Counted from the first letter of the stretch, positions 8,413-17,206 are shown. The stretch: 64,000 bases of DNA from Arthrobacter sp. MA-N2 (GCF_000517125.1 NZ_KI912155.1:621707-685706); one strand, 5' to 3'. Notes: generated by a model from the letters alone, not told the origin. Made by a program: numbers and translations.

Positions 8413-9924
8413 CTACGCCACGGTGGGCGGCCCGAACCACGTGGTGAGCGCATCTGCGAGGCCCTGCCGGGCCGGGTCTTCCACCCAGGCCACATATCCG
8501 TCGGGCCGGATCAACACGGCGGTGGGAACAGTGACCGCCCCGAGCACGGGGAGCTCCCATGTCCCAGCGTATGTGGCGTCGATCAAATCAACCCGATCTG
8601 ACCAGCGAGTAATGTCGACGCTACCGGGCTCGCCGAGGTTGAGCAGCACCGGCCGGGCATCGTGCAGGAGGGTGAAGACCCGCCGCGGACCGTCGGCGGT
8701 GACGACGTCGAGATCGGGCATGCGGCGCCCGATCTGCGGGTGTCCTTCGCCGAGGTCGTAGTGGATGTCGAGGCCGGACATCATCGCGGCGAAATGCCTG
8801 CGCGGCTCCTCCATGCTCAGGAGCTCGGCCATGAGCTCGCCCACGGCCTTCGTGCGTTGGTCCGGGCGGCGAAGCGCCACACTCGCCATGGTGTTGCGCA
8901 GCACGCGGGCGGCCACCGGATGACGCTCTGCATGGTAAGTGTCCAGGAGGCTTTCCGGCGATGTCCGCTTGACCACCTGGGCCAGCTTCCATCCCAGGTT
9001 CACCGCATCCTGCACGCCGGTGTTGAGGCCCTGCCCTCCGTCCGGGGCATGCACGTGTGCGGCGTCGCCGGCCAGGAGGACCCGCTTGTCCCTATAGGCC
9101 GCCGCTTGCCGCGTCATATCGGTGAATCTGGAAATCCAGGTGGGATTATGGACCCCGTAATCGGTCCCGCACACGGCGATGAGCGCTTTGCTGAGATCGC
9201 TCAGGGTCGGATCGCGCAGGGTCGGATCGCGCAGGGGGCCGATATGCTCTTCGGTCACCATGACCCCTACCGGCCCATGATCCTTGTAGACCACCTGGCC
9301 GTCGCGGATCTCGTACTCCAACCTGCCGAAGGAATGGATGCCAAACGCATCGCGGTGGATACCCAATGGCGGCTCCTCGGCCATCTCGACCTGGGCGATC
9401 AGGGCGCTGGTGGTCGGATCCCACCCCGGGAACTCGATTCCGGCCGCCTTGCGGATCAGGCTCCGGCCGCCGTCGCACCCCACGAGATACTGTGCCCGCA
9501 GCCGCTGGCCGGCTGCGAGTTCGACGTCGACGCCGGTCGCGTCCTGCACAAACCCCGTCACCTCGTGTCCATAGTGGATCGTTACCCCCAACTCGCGGAC
9601 CCAGTCGGCAAGAATGCGCTCGATGTGGTTCTGCCACAGCCCAAGTCCGTAGTTGTGCCGGGTGGGAAAGTCGCTGATGTCCAAAGAGACCTTGGCGAAT
9701 CCCGCGACCTGCGCGGTCTTTCCTTCCGCGAGGAACCGGTCAGCGATTCCACGCTGGTCGAGGACCTCAATGGTGCGTGCGTGCAGGCCGCCTGCGCGCG
9801 AACCAGCGAGGCCCTGGCTGGCACGCCGCTCGACGATGACGGCGTCAACCCCCGCCAGCGCCAGCTCAGCCGCCAGCATCAGTCCCGTAGGACCACCTCC
9901 GGCGATCACCACCTCCGGAGTCAA
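8413..9924 (-). CDS. FAD-dependent aromatic monooxygenase (PheA/TfdB or rifampicin monooxygenase type)
   Basis: A 503-residue class A flavoprotein monooxygenase. The N-terminal dinucleotide-binding motif is VVIAGGGPTGLMLAAELALAG, the DG motif is YLVGCDGGRSLIRKAAGI near residue 155, and the GD motif is VLLAGDAAHVHAPDGGQGLN near residue 285. The C-terminal thioredoxin-like region (about residues 390-500) is typical of phenol hydroxylase, tetracycline- and rifampicin-modifying enzymes. The enzyme adds oxygen to an aromatic substrate using NAD(P)H; the substrate cannot be told from sequence. A 15-bp tandem duplication near 9203-9234 encodes a repeated LRDPT. It ends 64 bp before the hadA-like gene. 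Confidence 0.88.
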   Translation of the reverse strand: MTPEVVIAGGGPTGLMLAAELALAGVDAVIVERRASQGLAGSRAGGLHARTIEVLDQRGIADRFLAEGKTAQVAGFAKVSLDISDFPTRHNYGLGLWQNHIERILADWVRELGVTIHYGHEVTGFVQDATGVDVELAAGQRLRAQYLVGCDGGRSLIRKAAGIEFPGWDPTTSALIAQVEMAEEPPLGIHRDAFGIHSFGRLEYEIRDGQVVYKDHGPVGVMVTEEHIGPLRDPTLRDPTLSDLSKALIAVCGTDYGVHNPTWISRFTDMTRQAAAYRDKRVLLAGDAAHVHAPDGGQGLNTGVQDAVNLGWKLAQVVKRTSPESLLDTYHAERHPVAARVLRNTMASVALRRPDQRTKAVGELMAELLSMEEPRRHFAAMMSGLDIHYDLGEGHPQIGRRMPDLDVVTADGPRRVFTLLHDARPVLLNLGEPGSVDITRWSDRVDLIDATYAGTWELPVLGAVTVPTAVLIRPDGYVAWVEDPARQGLADALTTWFGPPTVA

Positions 9925-9928
9925 GGCG

Positions 9929-10156
9929 CTACTTCTTCAAGCTCTTGCGGACCTGCTGCCCACGGACCACCCTAGCCACGACATGCAGGACGAGCCCGAG
10001 GCCGATGACGAACAGCGACGTCACCGCGAGACTTTGGTTATGTGAGGTATTGCCGATGATCGTAAGGATGATCCCGACGGCGATAAGCCCCATCGCGCCG
10101 AAAACCAGCGTCTTGTAGGTGGCGGAGGCAGTAGCCCAGAATTCGTTCAGCACCAC
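9929..10156 (-). CDS. Small two-helix membrane protein
   Basis: A 75-residue protein starting MVLNEFWATASATYKTLVFGAM with two hydrophobic segments (about residues 17-35 and 42-62) and a basic C-terminus (RGQQVRKSLKK), consistent with a hairpin in the inner membrane. It is 4 bp upstream of the monooxygenase gene and may be co-transcribed. I do not recognise a family. Confidence 0.65.
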   Translation of the reverse strand: MVLNEFWATASATYKTLVFGAMGLIAVGIILTIIGNTSHNQSLAVTSLFVIGLGLVLHVVARVVRGQQVRKSLKK

Positions 10157-10212
10157 CCAAGTTTAGGGCACTCGTCAGCCCAACGAGTCCTCCGGGTCAG
10201 GAATTGACCGCA

Positions 10213-10341
10213 TACGTGCGCGAGCGTCCGGTCAGGACCCAACATACCTGCGCGAGCGTCGGGTGGAGGAGAGCGCCGTCGATCCGCCCTCAACTCCGAC
10301 GGACGCTCACTCACCTTTAGAGTCCATTCCCGGGACGCTCG
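10213..10341. repeat. Family C short repeats, left cluster
   Basis: Two direct copies of TGCGCGAGCGTC (near 10217 and 10249) preceded by CATAC, then two inverted copies of the same core (GGACGCTCACTCACC near 10301 and GGGACGCTCG near 10332). The core resembles the GTGAGCGAGCGTCC repeats on the other side of the insertion sequence. Confidence 0.7.
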
Positions 10342-10363
10342 AAAATTGTCAAGCTGTGTGGAG

Positions 10364-11362
10364 TCACTGGGCTAGTTTTTGGGGTGTTTTGGTCTCGGGC
10401 AGGTTGATCCCGACGTGTTGGGCGGGGGCCGGTGTGGTGGGTCGTTGGCGGAATCTTTCTGGGTGTCGTTCGTAGTAGTCCTGGTGGACTTTGTCTCGTT
10501 TGTCCCAGAGTTCTTTCCACGAGCCGTTGTGGACTTGTGAGGGTGAGAACAGTGCGATGCCGGAGTGTTTGTGATCGGTGCTGTACCAGTGCACATAGCC
10601 GGTGAGGTACTCCCTCGCGGCCTCGAGATCGTCAAAGGTGCGGGGGTAGCCGGGCCGGTATTTCATCGTGCGAAACCCTGACTCCGAGAAGGGATTGTCG
10701 TTGGAGACGTACGGGCGGTTATGGGACAGTTCCACACCGTGGGCGGTGAGGGTCTCACGGAGCAGGTTTGATTTCATGGCCGGGCCTGAATCGGCATGCA
10801 CGATGTCCGGGGCGCCGTGCCGGGCGATGGCTGTCTCGAACATGTCCGCGGCGAGGTGGTCGGACTCGCGTTCCTCCACCCGCCAGCCGACGATCTCCCG
10901 GGAGAAGATGTCCATGATGGAGTACACCTTGAAAACCTTCCCCTGCCACTTGGAATAGACGTCGGAGATGTCCCAGGACCAGACCTGGCAAGGTCCGGTC
11001 GCCTTGAGCACCGGCTTCTGAGCGGAACCCCGCTTGCCGCCACGCTTGCGCGGGAAGGTTGGGCGGGCCAGCTGATCCTCGTACCCTGCCGCGATCCGCC
11101 ACCAGGTGCGGTTGGAAGCGAGCAGCACGCCGTCGTCCCAGGCTGTGGCGAAGGAATGGTCAACAGAGTTGCCCTTCCCCCAACCGGCCAGGATGAACCC
11201 CAGGATCCGCTCCTGATGCGCGGAGCTGATCCGGCATTCGTAGGCCCGGTCAACCTGGTGGATCGGGTCCTGCACCGCCGGACGGGGATTGAACCGGTAA
11301 TGCCAGGTCCCGCGCGACACGCCCGCAAGCACGAGCGCTGTCCGCTGGGAGCCGGTGATCAC
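10364..11362 (-). CDS. IS3-family transposase, OrfB (DDE catalytic subunit)
   Basis: Integrase-core transposase of 332 residues. The three catalytic acidic residues are in VWSWDISD, VHADSGPAM and NDNPFSESGFRTMKY, with the usual final lysine/arginine region. The listed start is a GTG, but the frame is open upstream through the end of orfA and is in the -1 frame relative to it, so the natural product is probably an OrfAB fusion made by -1 frameshifting near the end of orfA, as in other IS3 elements. Complete, with no stop codon or indel seen. Confidence 0.92.
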   Translation of the reverse strand: MITGSQRTALVLAGVSRGTWHYRFNPRPAVQDPIHQVDRAYECRISSAHQERILGFILAGWGKGNSVDHSFATAWDDGVLLASNRTWWRIAAGYEDQLARPTFPRKRGGKRGSAQKPVLKATGPCQVWSWDISDVYSKWQGKVFKVYSIMDIFSREIVGWRVEERESDHLAADMFETAIARHGAPDIVHADSGPAMKSNLLRETLTAHGVELSHNRPYVSNDNPFSESGFRTMKYRPGYPRTFDDLEAAREYLTGYVHWYSTDHKHSGIALFSPSQVHNGSWKELWDKRDKVHQDYYERHPERFRQRPTTPAPAQHVGINLPETKTPQKLAQ

Positions 11363-11394
11363 ATGCAGCGCCAGGACAAGACTGTTCTCGGCCG

Positions 11395-11814
11395 CTACGA
11401 ATCCTTCTGAGCGCTCGTCTGGGTTGTATCGGGCTCGGGCACGCTCAACTCGTGCAAGAGCCCGATAGCTTTTCCCAGCGCGGAATTCGTATCCTCCAGC
11501 TCCTGCACCCGCTTCTGGAGTTTTTCGACTTCGGCACGGTGGGCAGCCATTTCCTTCGAGCGTGCTTTTTCAAACGCGGAGAGCTCACGATTTGTAGGGG
11601 CCATGCCTCCATGCTCCCGCGGAATCAGACCACGGTCGATATCGCCCTGGACCAACATCTTGCGCCACCTGCGGAACGTCCAGTCGGAAATGGGCGTCGA
11701 GGCAAGCCACTCCTTCCTCGTCCCGTGCGGCTGCAAATAATACTCATGCATGAACTCACGGATCTCTTCACGCGTAAAACCCTTGTTATCAACGGGCACC
11801 GCCGGCTCCTTCAA
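11395..11814 (-). CDS. IS3-family transposase, OrfA (DNA-binding subunit)
   Basis: A 139-residue protein with an N-terminal helix-turn-helix region (FTREEIREFMHEYYL, PISDWTFRRWRKML) and a C-terminal leucine-zipper-like coiled coil (about residues 80-120, EVEKLQKRVQELEDTNSALG), the normal OrfA layout. It binds the IS ends and contributes to the OrfAB transposase. It ends 32 bp before the OrfB GTG, and the two frames differ by -1. Confidence 0.9.
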   Translation of the reverse strand: MKEPAVPVDNKGFTREEIREFMHEYYLQPHGTRKEWLASTPISDWTFRRWRKMLVQGDIDRGLIPREHGGMAPTNRELSAFEKARSKEMAAHRAEVEKLQKRVQELEDTNSALGKAIGLLHELSVPEPDTTQTSAQKDS

Positions 11815-11932
11815 TCAACAGCTAATGAATGACTCACAACCAGCTTGACGAAGAGGGGCTCCATCACTTATGCGCGTGTGGGACGGATCCCTCCCGCACA
11901 CGTTGTGCAGGAGGGATCCGGGAATTGCCACC

Positions 11933-11984
11933 ATAAGTGAGCGAGCGTCCTGAAAAGCCGGACATAAGTGAGCGAGCGCCGGTG
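11933..11984. repeat. Family C short repeats, right cluster
   Basis: Two direct copies of CATAAGTGAGCGAGCG about 33 bp apart, just past the right end of the insertion sequence. A hairpin-like stretch (CGGATCCCTCC ... GGAGGGATCCG, 11884-11921) precedes them. The other side of the IS carries related copies. Confidence 0.7.
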
Positions 11985-11991
11985 GCTGGAC

Positions 11992-12855
11992 CTATAGGGA
12001 GGGCTGGACCCCGAACGCCACGGCGAGTTTCATGATCTTTTCGGCACGGCCAAGGCGGGGCAGGTCGGAACCATCGCGAATGACCCTGCCGTTGGCTTCG
12101 AAGTCGTTCATGAAGTCGGTGGCCCAAGCGACGTCGGAGGGGGTGGGGCTGATGACTTCGTTGATGACCGTGGTCTGGTCGATGGCCAGGCAGAGCTTGC
12201 CGGTCATGCCCATGGTCACCGTGATGCCGGTCTGCTCGCGCAGGATCGGGTGGTTGGTGCCGACGGTAGGGCCGTCGATGGGACCGGGCAGGTTACCCAC
12301 GCGGCTGGCGACAACAAGCTTGGCACGTGGGTAGGCCATCGCTTCCGGCGTCGCAGCCATGCCGGTGTCCCGGCGGAAGTCGCCCGAACCGAAGGCTAAG
12401 CGAAAGGCGCCCTGGGCACGGGCGATGTGGTTGGCTTCCTCGATGCCCAGCGCAGATTCAACCAGCGGGATCACGGGAATCTTGCCGTCCATGCGGTGGA
12501 AGGATTCCGTCACCTGGTCCGCGGATTCCGTCTTGGCCAGCATGACGCCCAACAAGCCGGGCGTGCCACGGAGTCCGGCGAGGTCGTCAGCCCAAAAGGG
12601 GCTCGTCGCATCGTTGATGCGGACCCAGGCCTGACCGCCCGCGGTGAGCCAGTCAATGACGTTGTTCCGTGCCTGGTCCTTCTGGGACGGGTCAACGGCG
12701 TCCTCGATATCAAGGATGATGGCGTCCGCGCGAGATGAGGCCGACTGGTCAAAAACCTCCGTCTTCATGGCGTTCACGAGGAGCCAGGAGCGGGCGATAT
12801 CTGCGGGAATGTTGCGGGTGGACCGAATGGACTCGGCGGCGGTGCTAGACGTCAT
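11992..12855 (-). CDS. HpcH/HpaI aldolase or CoA-ester lyase (CitE-like)
   Basis: A 287-residue TIM-barrel protein of the CitE/malyl-CoA lyase family. Visible family motifs are RSWLLVNAMKTEVFDQ, ADAIILDIEDAV (metal-binding Asp/Glu), VIPLVESALGIEEA and RLAFGSGDFRRDTG. These enzymes cleave or form acyl-CoA esters such as malyl- or citramalyl-CoA. CitE subunits of citrate lyase come with citD/citF, which are absent here, so a stand-alone lyase is more likely. Start at 12855 (MTSSTAAESIRST) is preferred over the in-frame ATG 21 bp upstream because family members begin close to RSWLLV. Confidence 0.83.
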   Translation of the reverse strand: MTSSTAAESIRSTRNIPADIARSWLLVNAMKTEVFDQSASSRADAIILDIEDAVDPSQKDQARNNVIDWLTAGGQAWVRINDATSPFWADDLAGLRGTPGLLGVMLAKTESADQVTESFHRMDGKIPVIPLVESALGIEEANHIARAQGAFRLAFGSGDFRRDTGMAATPEAMAYPRAKLVVASRVGNLPGPIDGPTVGTNHPILREQTGITVTMGMTGKLCLAIDQTTVINEVISPTPSDVAWATDFMNDFEANGRVIRDGSDLPRLGRAEKIMKLAVAFGVQPSL

Positions 12856-12951
12856 GTACCTACCGTATCCGGCCATCCGCCAGGAACGCTAAGAATCGGG
12901 CGAAGGTGTGAGCATCAATACGAACAAAACGATTGTGACAGGCCGCCCCGC

Positions 12952-13017
12952 CCCAACTAGCTCGCAGTTCTTGTCGTTATGCGCCCCCAAAACGACAGCA
13001 ACTGCGAGCTAGTTGGG
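12952..13017. repeat. Family A palindrome, copy A3
   Basis: Arms CCCAACTAGCTCGCAGTT and AACTGCGAGCTAGTTGGG flank a short loop. This copy lies in the divergent gap between the CitE-like gene and the sulfonate operon, so unlike the others it does not simply follow a stop codon. The rest of the 400-bp gap (12856-13254) must hold promoters for both directions; I see no further structure or gene in it. Confidence 0.88.
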
Positions 13018-13254
13018 TTTGGCGCGCTTTGGAGGGTCAACATCTCAACGCGGCGACGCTGGGCGAATTGTGTCCTTGGGTTGCCCGGAGTTGCCGAGGA
13101 TTTCGCTGGATTTCCCCCGGTTTCGCGCCGTTTCCGAGCATTACCGCCGAGCTTCCAACTCTCCTGGATGTGCGCTTACATCGTTCCCACCGGTAATTCG
13201 CTCTACCCAGACCAAGGCCGGCCCGACTACATCCGTCCCAAGAAAGTAGCTCCC

Positions 13255-14301
13255 ATGAAACTGCACCAGCCCCTTCTAGGCGTCGCGGCCGCCGTCGTCC
13301 TTGCCCTGACGGTGACCGGCTGCGGCGGCAATGCCCAAGCGGGAGACCAATCCGGAGGCCAAACGGAAGTCAAGGAACTCCGTTACCAGGGTTCGGCGAA
13401 CAGCGTCGGCCTCCCCGAGCTGGCCGCAGACCTCGGCTATTTGGGTGACATCAAGCTCAACTGGGTAGGCAACACCACCAGCGGCCCACAGGACATCCAG
13501 TCAGCGGCCACCAACCAGACCGACTTCGGCGGTGCGTTCTCGGGGGCCGTGGTGAAGCTGATTGAGGCGGGGGCTCCGGTGACCGCCGTCGTGAACTACT
13601 ACGGCGAAGACGCGAAGACCTTCAACGGTTTCTACGTCAAGGCAGACAGCTCCATCAAATCCGCCAGGGACCTCATCGGGAAGAAGATCGCTGTCAACAC
13701 CCTGGGCGCCCACTACGAAGCCGTCATCAACACGTATCTCAGCCAGAACGGCCTCAGTCAAGACGAAATCAAGCAGGTACAACTCGTGCCGCTGGCGCCC
13801 AACGACACCGAGGAAGCGATTCGCCGCGGTCAAGTGGATGTTGGAACCCTGGGCGGTGTCCTGCAGGACCACGCCATTGCGGCCGGCGGGCTGCGTTCGC
13901 TCTTCAACGACTACGAACTCTTCGGCACCTTCGCCGGCGGACAGTACGTGCTCCGCAATGACTTCATCGAAAAGAACCCCAACACCGCGCGGATCTTCAC
14001 CACAGGGGTGGCCAAGGCCATCAAATGGGAGACCGAAACGCCGCGCGACGAAGTGATTGCCCGCTTCAAGAAAATCATCGACGCCCGCGGGCGCAATGAG
14101 AGCACCGCGAATCTGCAGTACTGGAAGAGCCCCGGGGTTCCGGACAACGGCGTCATCAAGGACGAGGATTTCACCCGCTGGGCCGGATGGCTCAAGAGCT
14201 CGGGGATCGTCAAGAACGATTTGACGCCGTCGAAGTACTACACCAACAAGTTCAACGAGCTAGCAACGAGCGCAACCGCGAGCACAGCGAAGAAGGGATA
14301 G
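13255..14301 (+). CDS. Sulfonate/taurine-type ABC transporter substrate-binding lipoprotein
   Basis: A 348-residue solute-binding protein. The signal peptide MKLHQPLLGVAAAVVLALTV ends in a lipobox (TVTGC), so it is lipid-anchored outside the membrane. The mature part has the SsuA/TauA/NMT1-type two-domain fold (KELRYQGSANSVGLPEL, FGGAFSGAVVKLIEAGAPV, IGKKIAVNTLGAHYEAV). The start at 13255 is chosen because it gives the clean signal peptide; an upstream in-frame start would add about 90 non-conserved residues. The ATPase, permease and TauD-like genes follow in one operon, suggesting uptake of an organic sulfur compound. Confidence 0.9.
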   Translation: MKLHQPLLGVAAAVVLALTVTGCGGNAQAGDQSGGQTEVKELRYQGSANSVGLPELAADLGYLGDIKLNWVGNTTSGPQDIQSAATNQTDFGGAFSGAVVKLIEAGAPVTAVVNYYGEDAKTFNGFYVKADSSIKSARDLIGKKIAVNTLGAHYEAVINTYLSQNGLSQDEIKQVQLVPLAPNDTEEAIRRGQVDVGTLGGVLQDHAIAAGGLRSLFNDYELFGTFAGGQYVLRNDFIEKNPNTARIFTTGVAKAIKWETETPRDEVIARFKKIIDARGRNESTANLQYWKSPGVPDNGVIKDEDFTRWAGWLKSSGIVKNDLTPSKYYTNKFNELATSATASTAKKG

Positions 14302-14303
14302 CT

Positions 14304-15245
14304 ATGACCGCCAAGATCAGCCTCCGAAACGTCACGAAGCAATTCACGGTCCGCGCCGGCAAGGCCTCCACAGGCTCCAAGGGCTCCACGGCTGGGGCAG
14401 CCGGCAAGTCCGGTGCGAAAGAGCCCGCCACACTGACCGCCATCGACGCCCTGAGCCTCGACGTGCGCGCCGGCGAATTCCTGACCCTGGTGGGGCCAAG
14501 CGGTTCCGGCAAAACCACTTTGTTGGACCTCCTGGCCGGCCTGTCCACGCCCACCTCCGGCGAGGTCTTGGTGGACGGGCGGCCGGTAACGGGGCCCGGC
14601 AAGGACCGCGCAGTGGTCTTCCAGCAGTACGCACTGTTCCCTTGGCGCACCGCGTCGGCCAATGTGTCGATCGGGCTCGAAGGCAAGGGCTCAGATGGGC
14701 GCAAGCTCAATCGCCGGGAACGTGCCGCCAAGGCGAGCGAATACCTGAAGCTCGTGGGTTTGGCCGGCTTTGAAGACCGCTACCCGCATGAACTCTCGGG
14801 CGGCATGAAACAGCGCGTGGCCATAGCCAGAAGTCTCGCGTATGAGCCCGATGTCCTGCTCATGGATGAGCCCTTCGCCGCTTTGGACGCCCAGACCCGT
14901 GAACAGCTCCAGGACGAACTCCTCCGGATCTGGCGGGCCACGGGCAAGACGATCGTCTTCATCACCCATGGCATCGACGAAGCCGTGTACCTGGGCCAAC
15001 GCGTCGCCGTCTTGAGCGCCCGGCCCGGACGCCTCAAGGAAATCGTGGACGTGGTCATCCCGGACCGTAACGGCGGCGAAGACATCCGTTCACATCCGGC
15101 CTTCGTCGAACAACGGCATAAGGTCTGGACCCTGTTGCACGACGAGGTCCGCGTAGCCCAGGACGCCGGTCACCGCAAGATCCTGCCGGACGGCACCGCC
15201 CCGGACGAAGTCCCGGGAACAACTCTCGAAAGGAGCGCAGCCTGA
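14304..15245 (+). CDS. Sulfonate/taurine-type ABC transporter ATPase
   Basis: A 313-residue ATP-binding subunit that powers import with the permease encoded next. Walker A is LVGPSGSGKTTLLDLLAG, Q-loop VVFQQYALFPWR, signature ELSGGMKQRVAIARSLA, Walker B VLLMDEPFAALDAQ and the switch histidine is in IVFITHGIDEAVYL. An unusual low-complexity insert (about residues 18-42, rich in Gly, Ser, Ala, Lys) lies between the first beta strands, where SsuB/TauB proteins normally have a short turn. The gene starts 2 bp after the binding-protein stop. Confidence 0.92.
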   Translation: MTAKISLRNVTKQFTVRAGKASTGSKGSTAGAAGKSGAKEPATLTAIDALSLDVRAGEFLTLVGPSGSGKTTLLDLLAGLSTPTSGEVLVDGRPVTGPGKDRAVVFQQYALFPWRTASANVSIGLEGKGSDGRKLNRRERAAKASEYLKLVGLAGFEDRYPHELSGGMKQRVAIARSLAYEPDVLLMDEPFAALDAQTREQLQDELLRIWRATGKTIVFITHGIDEAVYLGQRVAVLSARPGRLKEIVDVVIPDRNGGEDIRSHPAFVEQRHKVWTLLHDEVRVAQDAGHRKILPDGTAPDEVPGTTLERSAA

Positions 15246-16153
15246 TGACCACAACACTGACGAAACAACCCACGGCGAGCGCCGCATCCCAGCCGGTTTC
15301 CGCCGTCGGGCACTCCGATTCGGTGGTGGCGGGGCGTCGGAGAACGACGGCGGTACTCGCCTTCTTGCGGACCGCAGCCGCCTACGCCGGTTCCGGTCTG
15401 TGGAAGGCCGCAGGGATTCTCGCGTTCCTGGCTCTCTGGGAACTCGGGCCGACGTACCTCGCAAGCCCCTCGACCCGGGTATTCCTCCCGCCATTGCACG
15501 AGGTTCTGGCTGCGTGGGGCAAATTGTTCGAATCCGGCATCATCCAGGTGCATCTGGCGGCGAGCCTCACCCGTTCGGTGTTTGGATTCGGTGCTGCCTT
15601 GGTGGCTGGCGTCTCGCTCGGTTTGCTGATCGCCTGGTACGGACGCCTCAACTCCGTCCTGAGTCCGCTGCTGGAATTGTTCCGTAACACTGCCGCGCTC
15701 GCCCTCCTGCCTGTGTTTACCCTGCTGCTCGGGATTGGCGAGGAGTCCAAAATCAGCATCGTGGCCTACGCGGCGTTCTTTCCCGTCTTGCTGAACACGA
15801 TCGCGGGTGTGAAGACCGTGGACCCGCTCCTGATCCGGGCCGCGAAGTCGCTCGGCCTCTCGAGCCTCGCGCTGTTCCGGAAGGTGATCCTGCCCTCCGC
15901 GGTACCCACTGTTTTTACGGGTATCCGCATGGCAGGCACGGCCTCCATTTTGGTGTTGATTGCTGCCGAAATGGTGGGGGCAAAGGCCGGGCTCGGCTAC
16001 CTCATCGTGAATGCCCAGAGCAGTTTCCTCATCCCGGACATGTACGCCGGCATTCTCACGGTGTCCCTTTTGGGCTTGGCCGTGAATTTCCTCCTCGTGG
16101 CCCTGGAACGGCATTTCTCCCGCTGGCGGACCGCCGTCGGATCCGGGGCCTGA
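15245..16153 (+). CDS. Sulfonate/taurine-type ABC transporter permease
   Basis: A 302-residue membrane subunit with about six to seven helices after a polar 45-residue N-terminus. The EAA-type cytoplasmic loop is visible as AAKSLGLSSLALFRKVILPSAVPTV-like sequence near residues 200-224, typical of SsuC/TauC permeases of the BPD_transp_1 family. Its ATG shares one base with the ATPase stop codon (TGATG), showing tight coupling. It pairs with the ATPase and lipoprotein encoded just upstream. Confidence 0.92.
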   Translation: MTTTLTKQPTASAASQPVSAVGHSDSVVAGRRRTTAVLAFLRTAAAYAGSGLWKAAGILAFLALWELGPTYLASPSTRVFLPPLHEVLAAWGKLFESGIIQVHLAASLTRSVFGFGAALVAGVSLGLLIAWYGRLNSVLSPLLELFRNTAALALLPVFTLLLGIGEESKISIVAYAAFFPVLLNTIAGVKTVDPLLIRAAKSLGLSSLALFRKVILPSAVPTVFTGIRMAGTASILVLIAAEMVGAKAGLGYLIVNAQSSFLIPDMYAGILTVSLLGLAVNFLLVALERHFSRWRTAVGSGA

Positions 16154-16205
16154 CCGTCAATCCATCGATCTGGACCCAACCGAGTCACAACAGAAAAGGA
16201 ACAAA

Positions 16206-17129
16206 ATGTCCGTCATTACCGAAACAAAGTTGGAATTCGCCAAGCTCGGATCCCGCATCGGAGCCGAAATCCGGGGCTTCGACCTCAGCGGCGATCTGTC
16301 CGATGAAACCGTGGCCGACATCCGGGCCGCGCTCAACGAACACAAGGCCCTCGTTTTCCGGGAGGCCAACATTCTCAGCGACGAGACCCAGGTGAAATTC
16401 GCCAGCCATTTCGGGCCACTCACCACGGCACACCCGACGGTGGCTTCCGTGAAGGGCGAAGAGAACGTATTGCCCGTAGACAGCGAGAACGGCTCCGCAA
16501 ACAATTGGCACACCGACGTCACGTTCGTGGTCAACCCGCCCCAGGCTTCCACTCTTCGCAGCATCGATCTCCCGTCCTATGGTGGCGAGACGCTGATTGC
16601 TTCCTCGGCCGGGGCATATGCGGATTTGCCGGAGGAGCTCCGCAATTTCGCCGACACCCTCTGGGCGATCCACACGAACGACTACGACTACTCGGTGCCG
16701 AAGAACCTGGAACACGAGAATGCCGACGAGCGCCGCAAGGAATTCACCCGCATCAAGTTCGAAACCGCCCACCCCGTGGTGCGTGTCCATCCCTTGACCG
16801 GCGAGCGCGGATTGTTCATTGGGGGCTTCGCGCAGCGCCTTCGGATCGTGGGGCTGTCCAACACGGAGTCGAAGGACATCATCCGTTTGCTGCAGGCCTA
16901 CGTGACGCGTCCGGAAAACGTGGTGCGCGTGAACTGGGAGCCGAACCAGTTGGTGCTCTTCGACAACCGCATCACCCAGCACTACGCGCCGGACAACTAT
17001 GACGGCAAGCCGCGCAAGCTCAACCGCGTGACTATTGCCGGGGACATCCCGCTTGGCGTTGATGGCAAGGCCAGCCAGTCGATCCAGGGTGACTCCTCCG
17101 CCTATTCAGTCGTCGCGCCGCTCAACTAG
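16206..17129 (+). CDS. TauD/TfdA-family Fe(II)/2-oxoglutarate dioxygenase
   Basis: A 307-residue cytoplasmic non-haem iron oxygenase. The iron ligands are the HxD pair in NNWHTDVTFV and the distal His in RITQHYAPDNYDG; the 2-oxoglutarate-binding arginine is in the following KPRKLNRVTIAG. The family oxidises taurine, other sulfonates, alkyl sulfates or phenoxy acids, releasing sulfite, sulfate or phenol. Placement 52 bp after a sulfonate-type ABC transporter argues for sulfur scavenging from a sulfonate or alkyl sulfate rather than herbicide breakdown. The exact substrate cannot be read from sequence. A family A palindrome follows. Confidence 0.9.
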   Translation: MSVITETKLEFAKLGSRIGAEIRGFDLSGDLSDETVADIRAALNEHKALVFREANILSDETQVKFASHFGPLTTAHPTVASVKGEENVLPVDSENGSANNWHTDVTFVVNPPQASTLRSIDLPSYGGETLIASSAGAYADLPEELRNFADTLWAIHTNDYDYSVPKNLEHENADERRKEFTRIKFETAHPVVRVHPLTGERGLFIGGFAQRLRIVGLSNTESKDIIRLLQAYVTRPENVVRVNWEPNQLVLFDNRITQHYAPDNYDGKPRKLNRVTIAGDIPLGVDGKASQSIQGDSSAYSVVAPLN

Positions 17130-17138
17130 GCCGTCGCA

Positions 17139-17206
17139 GCCCAACTAACTCGCATTTGTAGTCGTTTTCGCGCGTCAGAACGACAACAACTGCGAGTTAG
17201 TTGGGC
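17139..17206. repeat. Family A palindrome, copy A4
   Basis: Arms GCCCAACTAACTCGCA and TGCGAGTTAGTTGGGC, with an imperfect inner stem. It sits between the convergent dioxygenase and aldo/keto reductase genes, where it could terminate both transcripts. Confidence 0.9.

Larger units (their letters stand above)
10347..11850 (-). mobile_element. IS3-family insertion sequence
   Basis: About 1.5 kb with two open frames (orfA, orfB) on the minus strand. The ends carry imperfect inverted repeats: TGTCAAGCTGTGTGGAGTCA at the left, and GTCAAGCTGGTTGTGAGTCA read inward from the right. I could not settle a target-site duplication, so the boundaries are good to a few bases. It sits in the middle of the family C repeats. 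Both transposase frames look intact, so the element may still be active. Confidence 0.85.
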
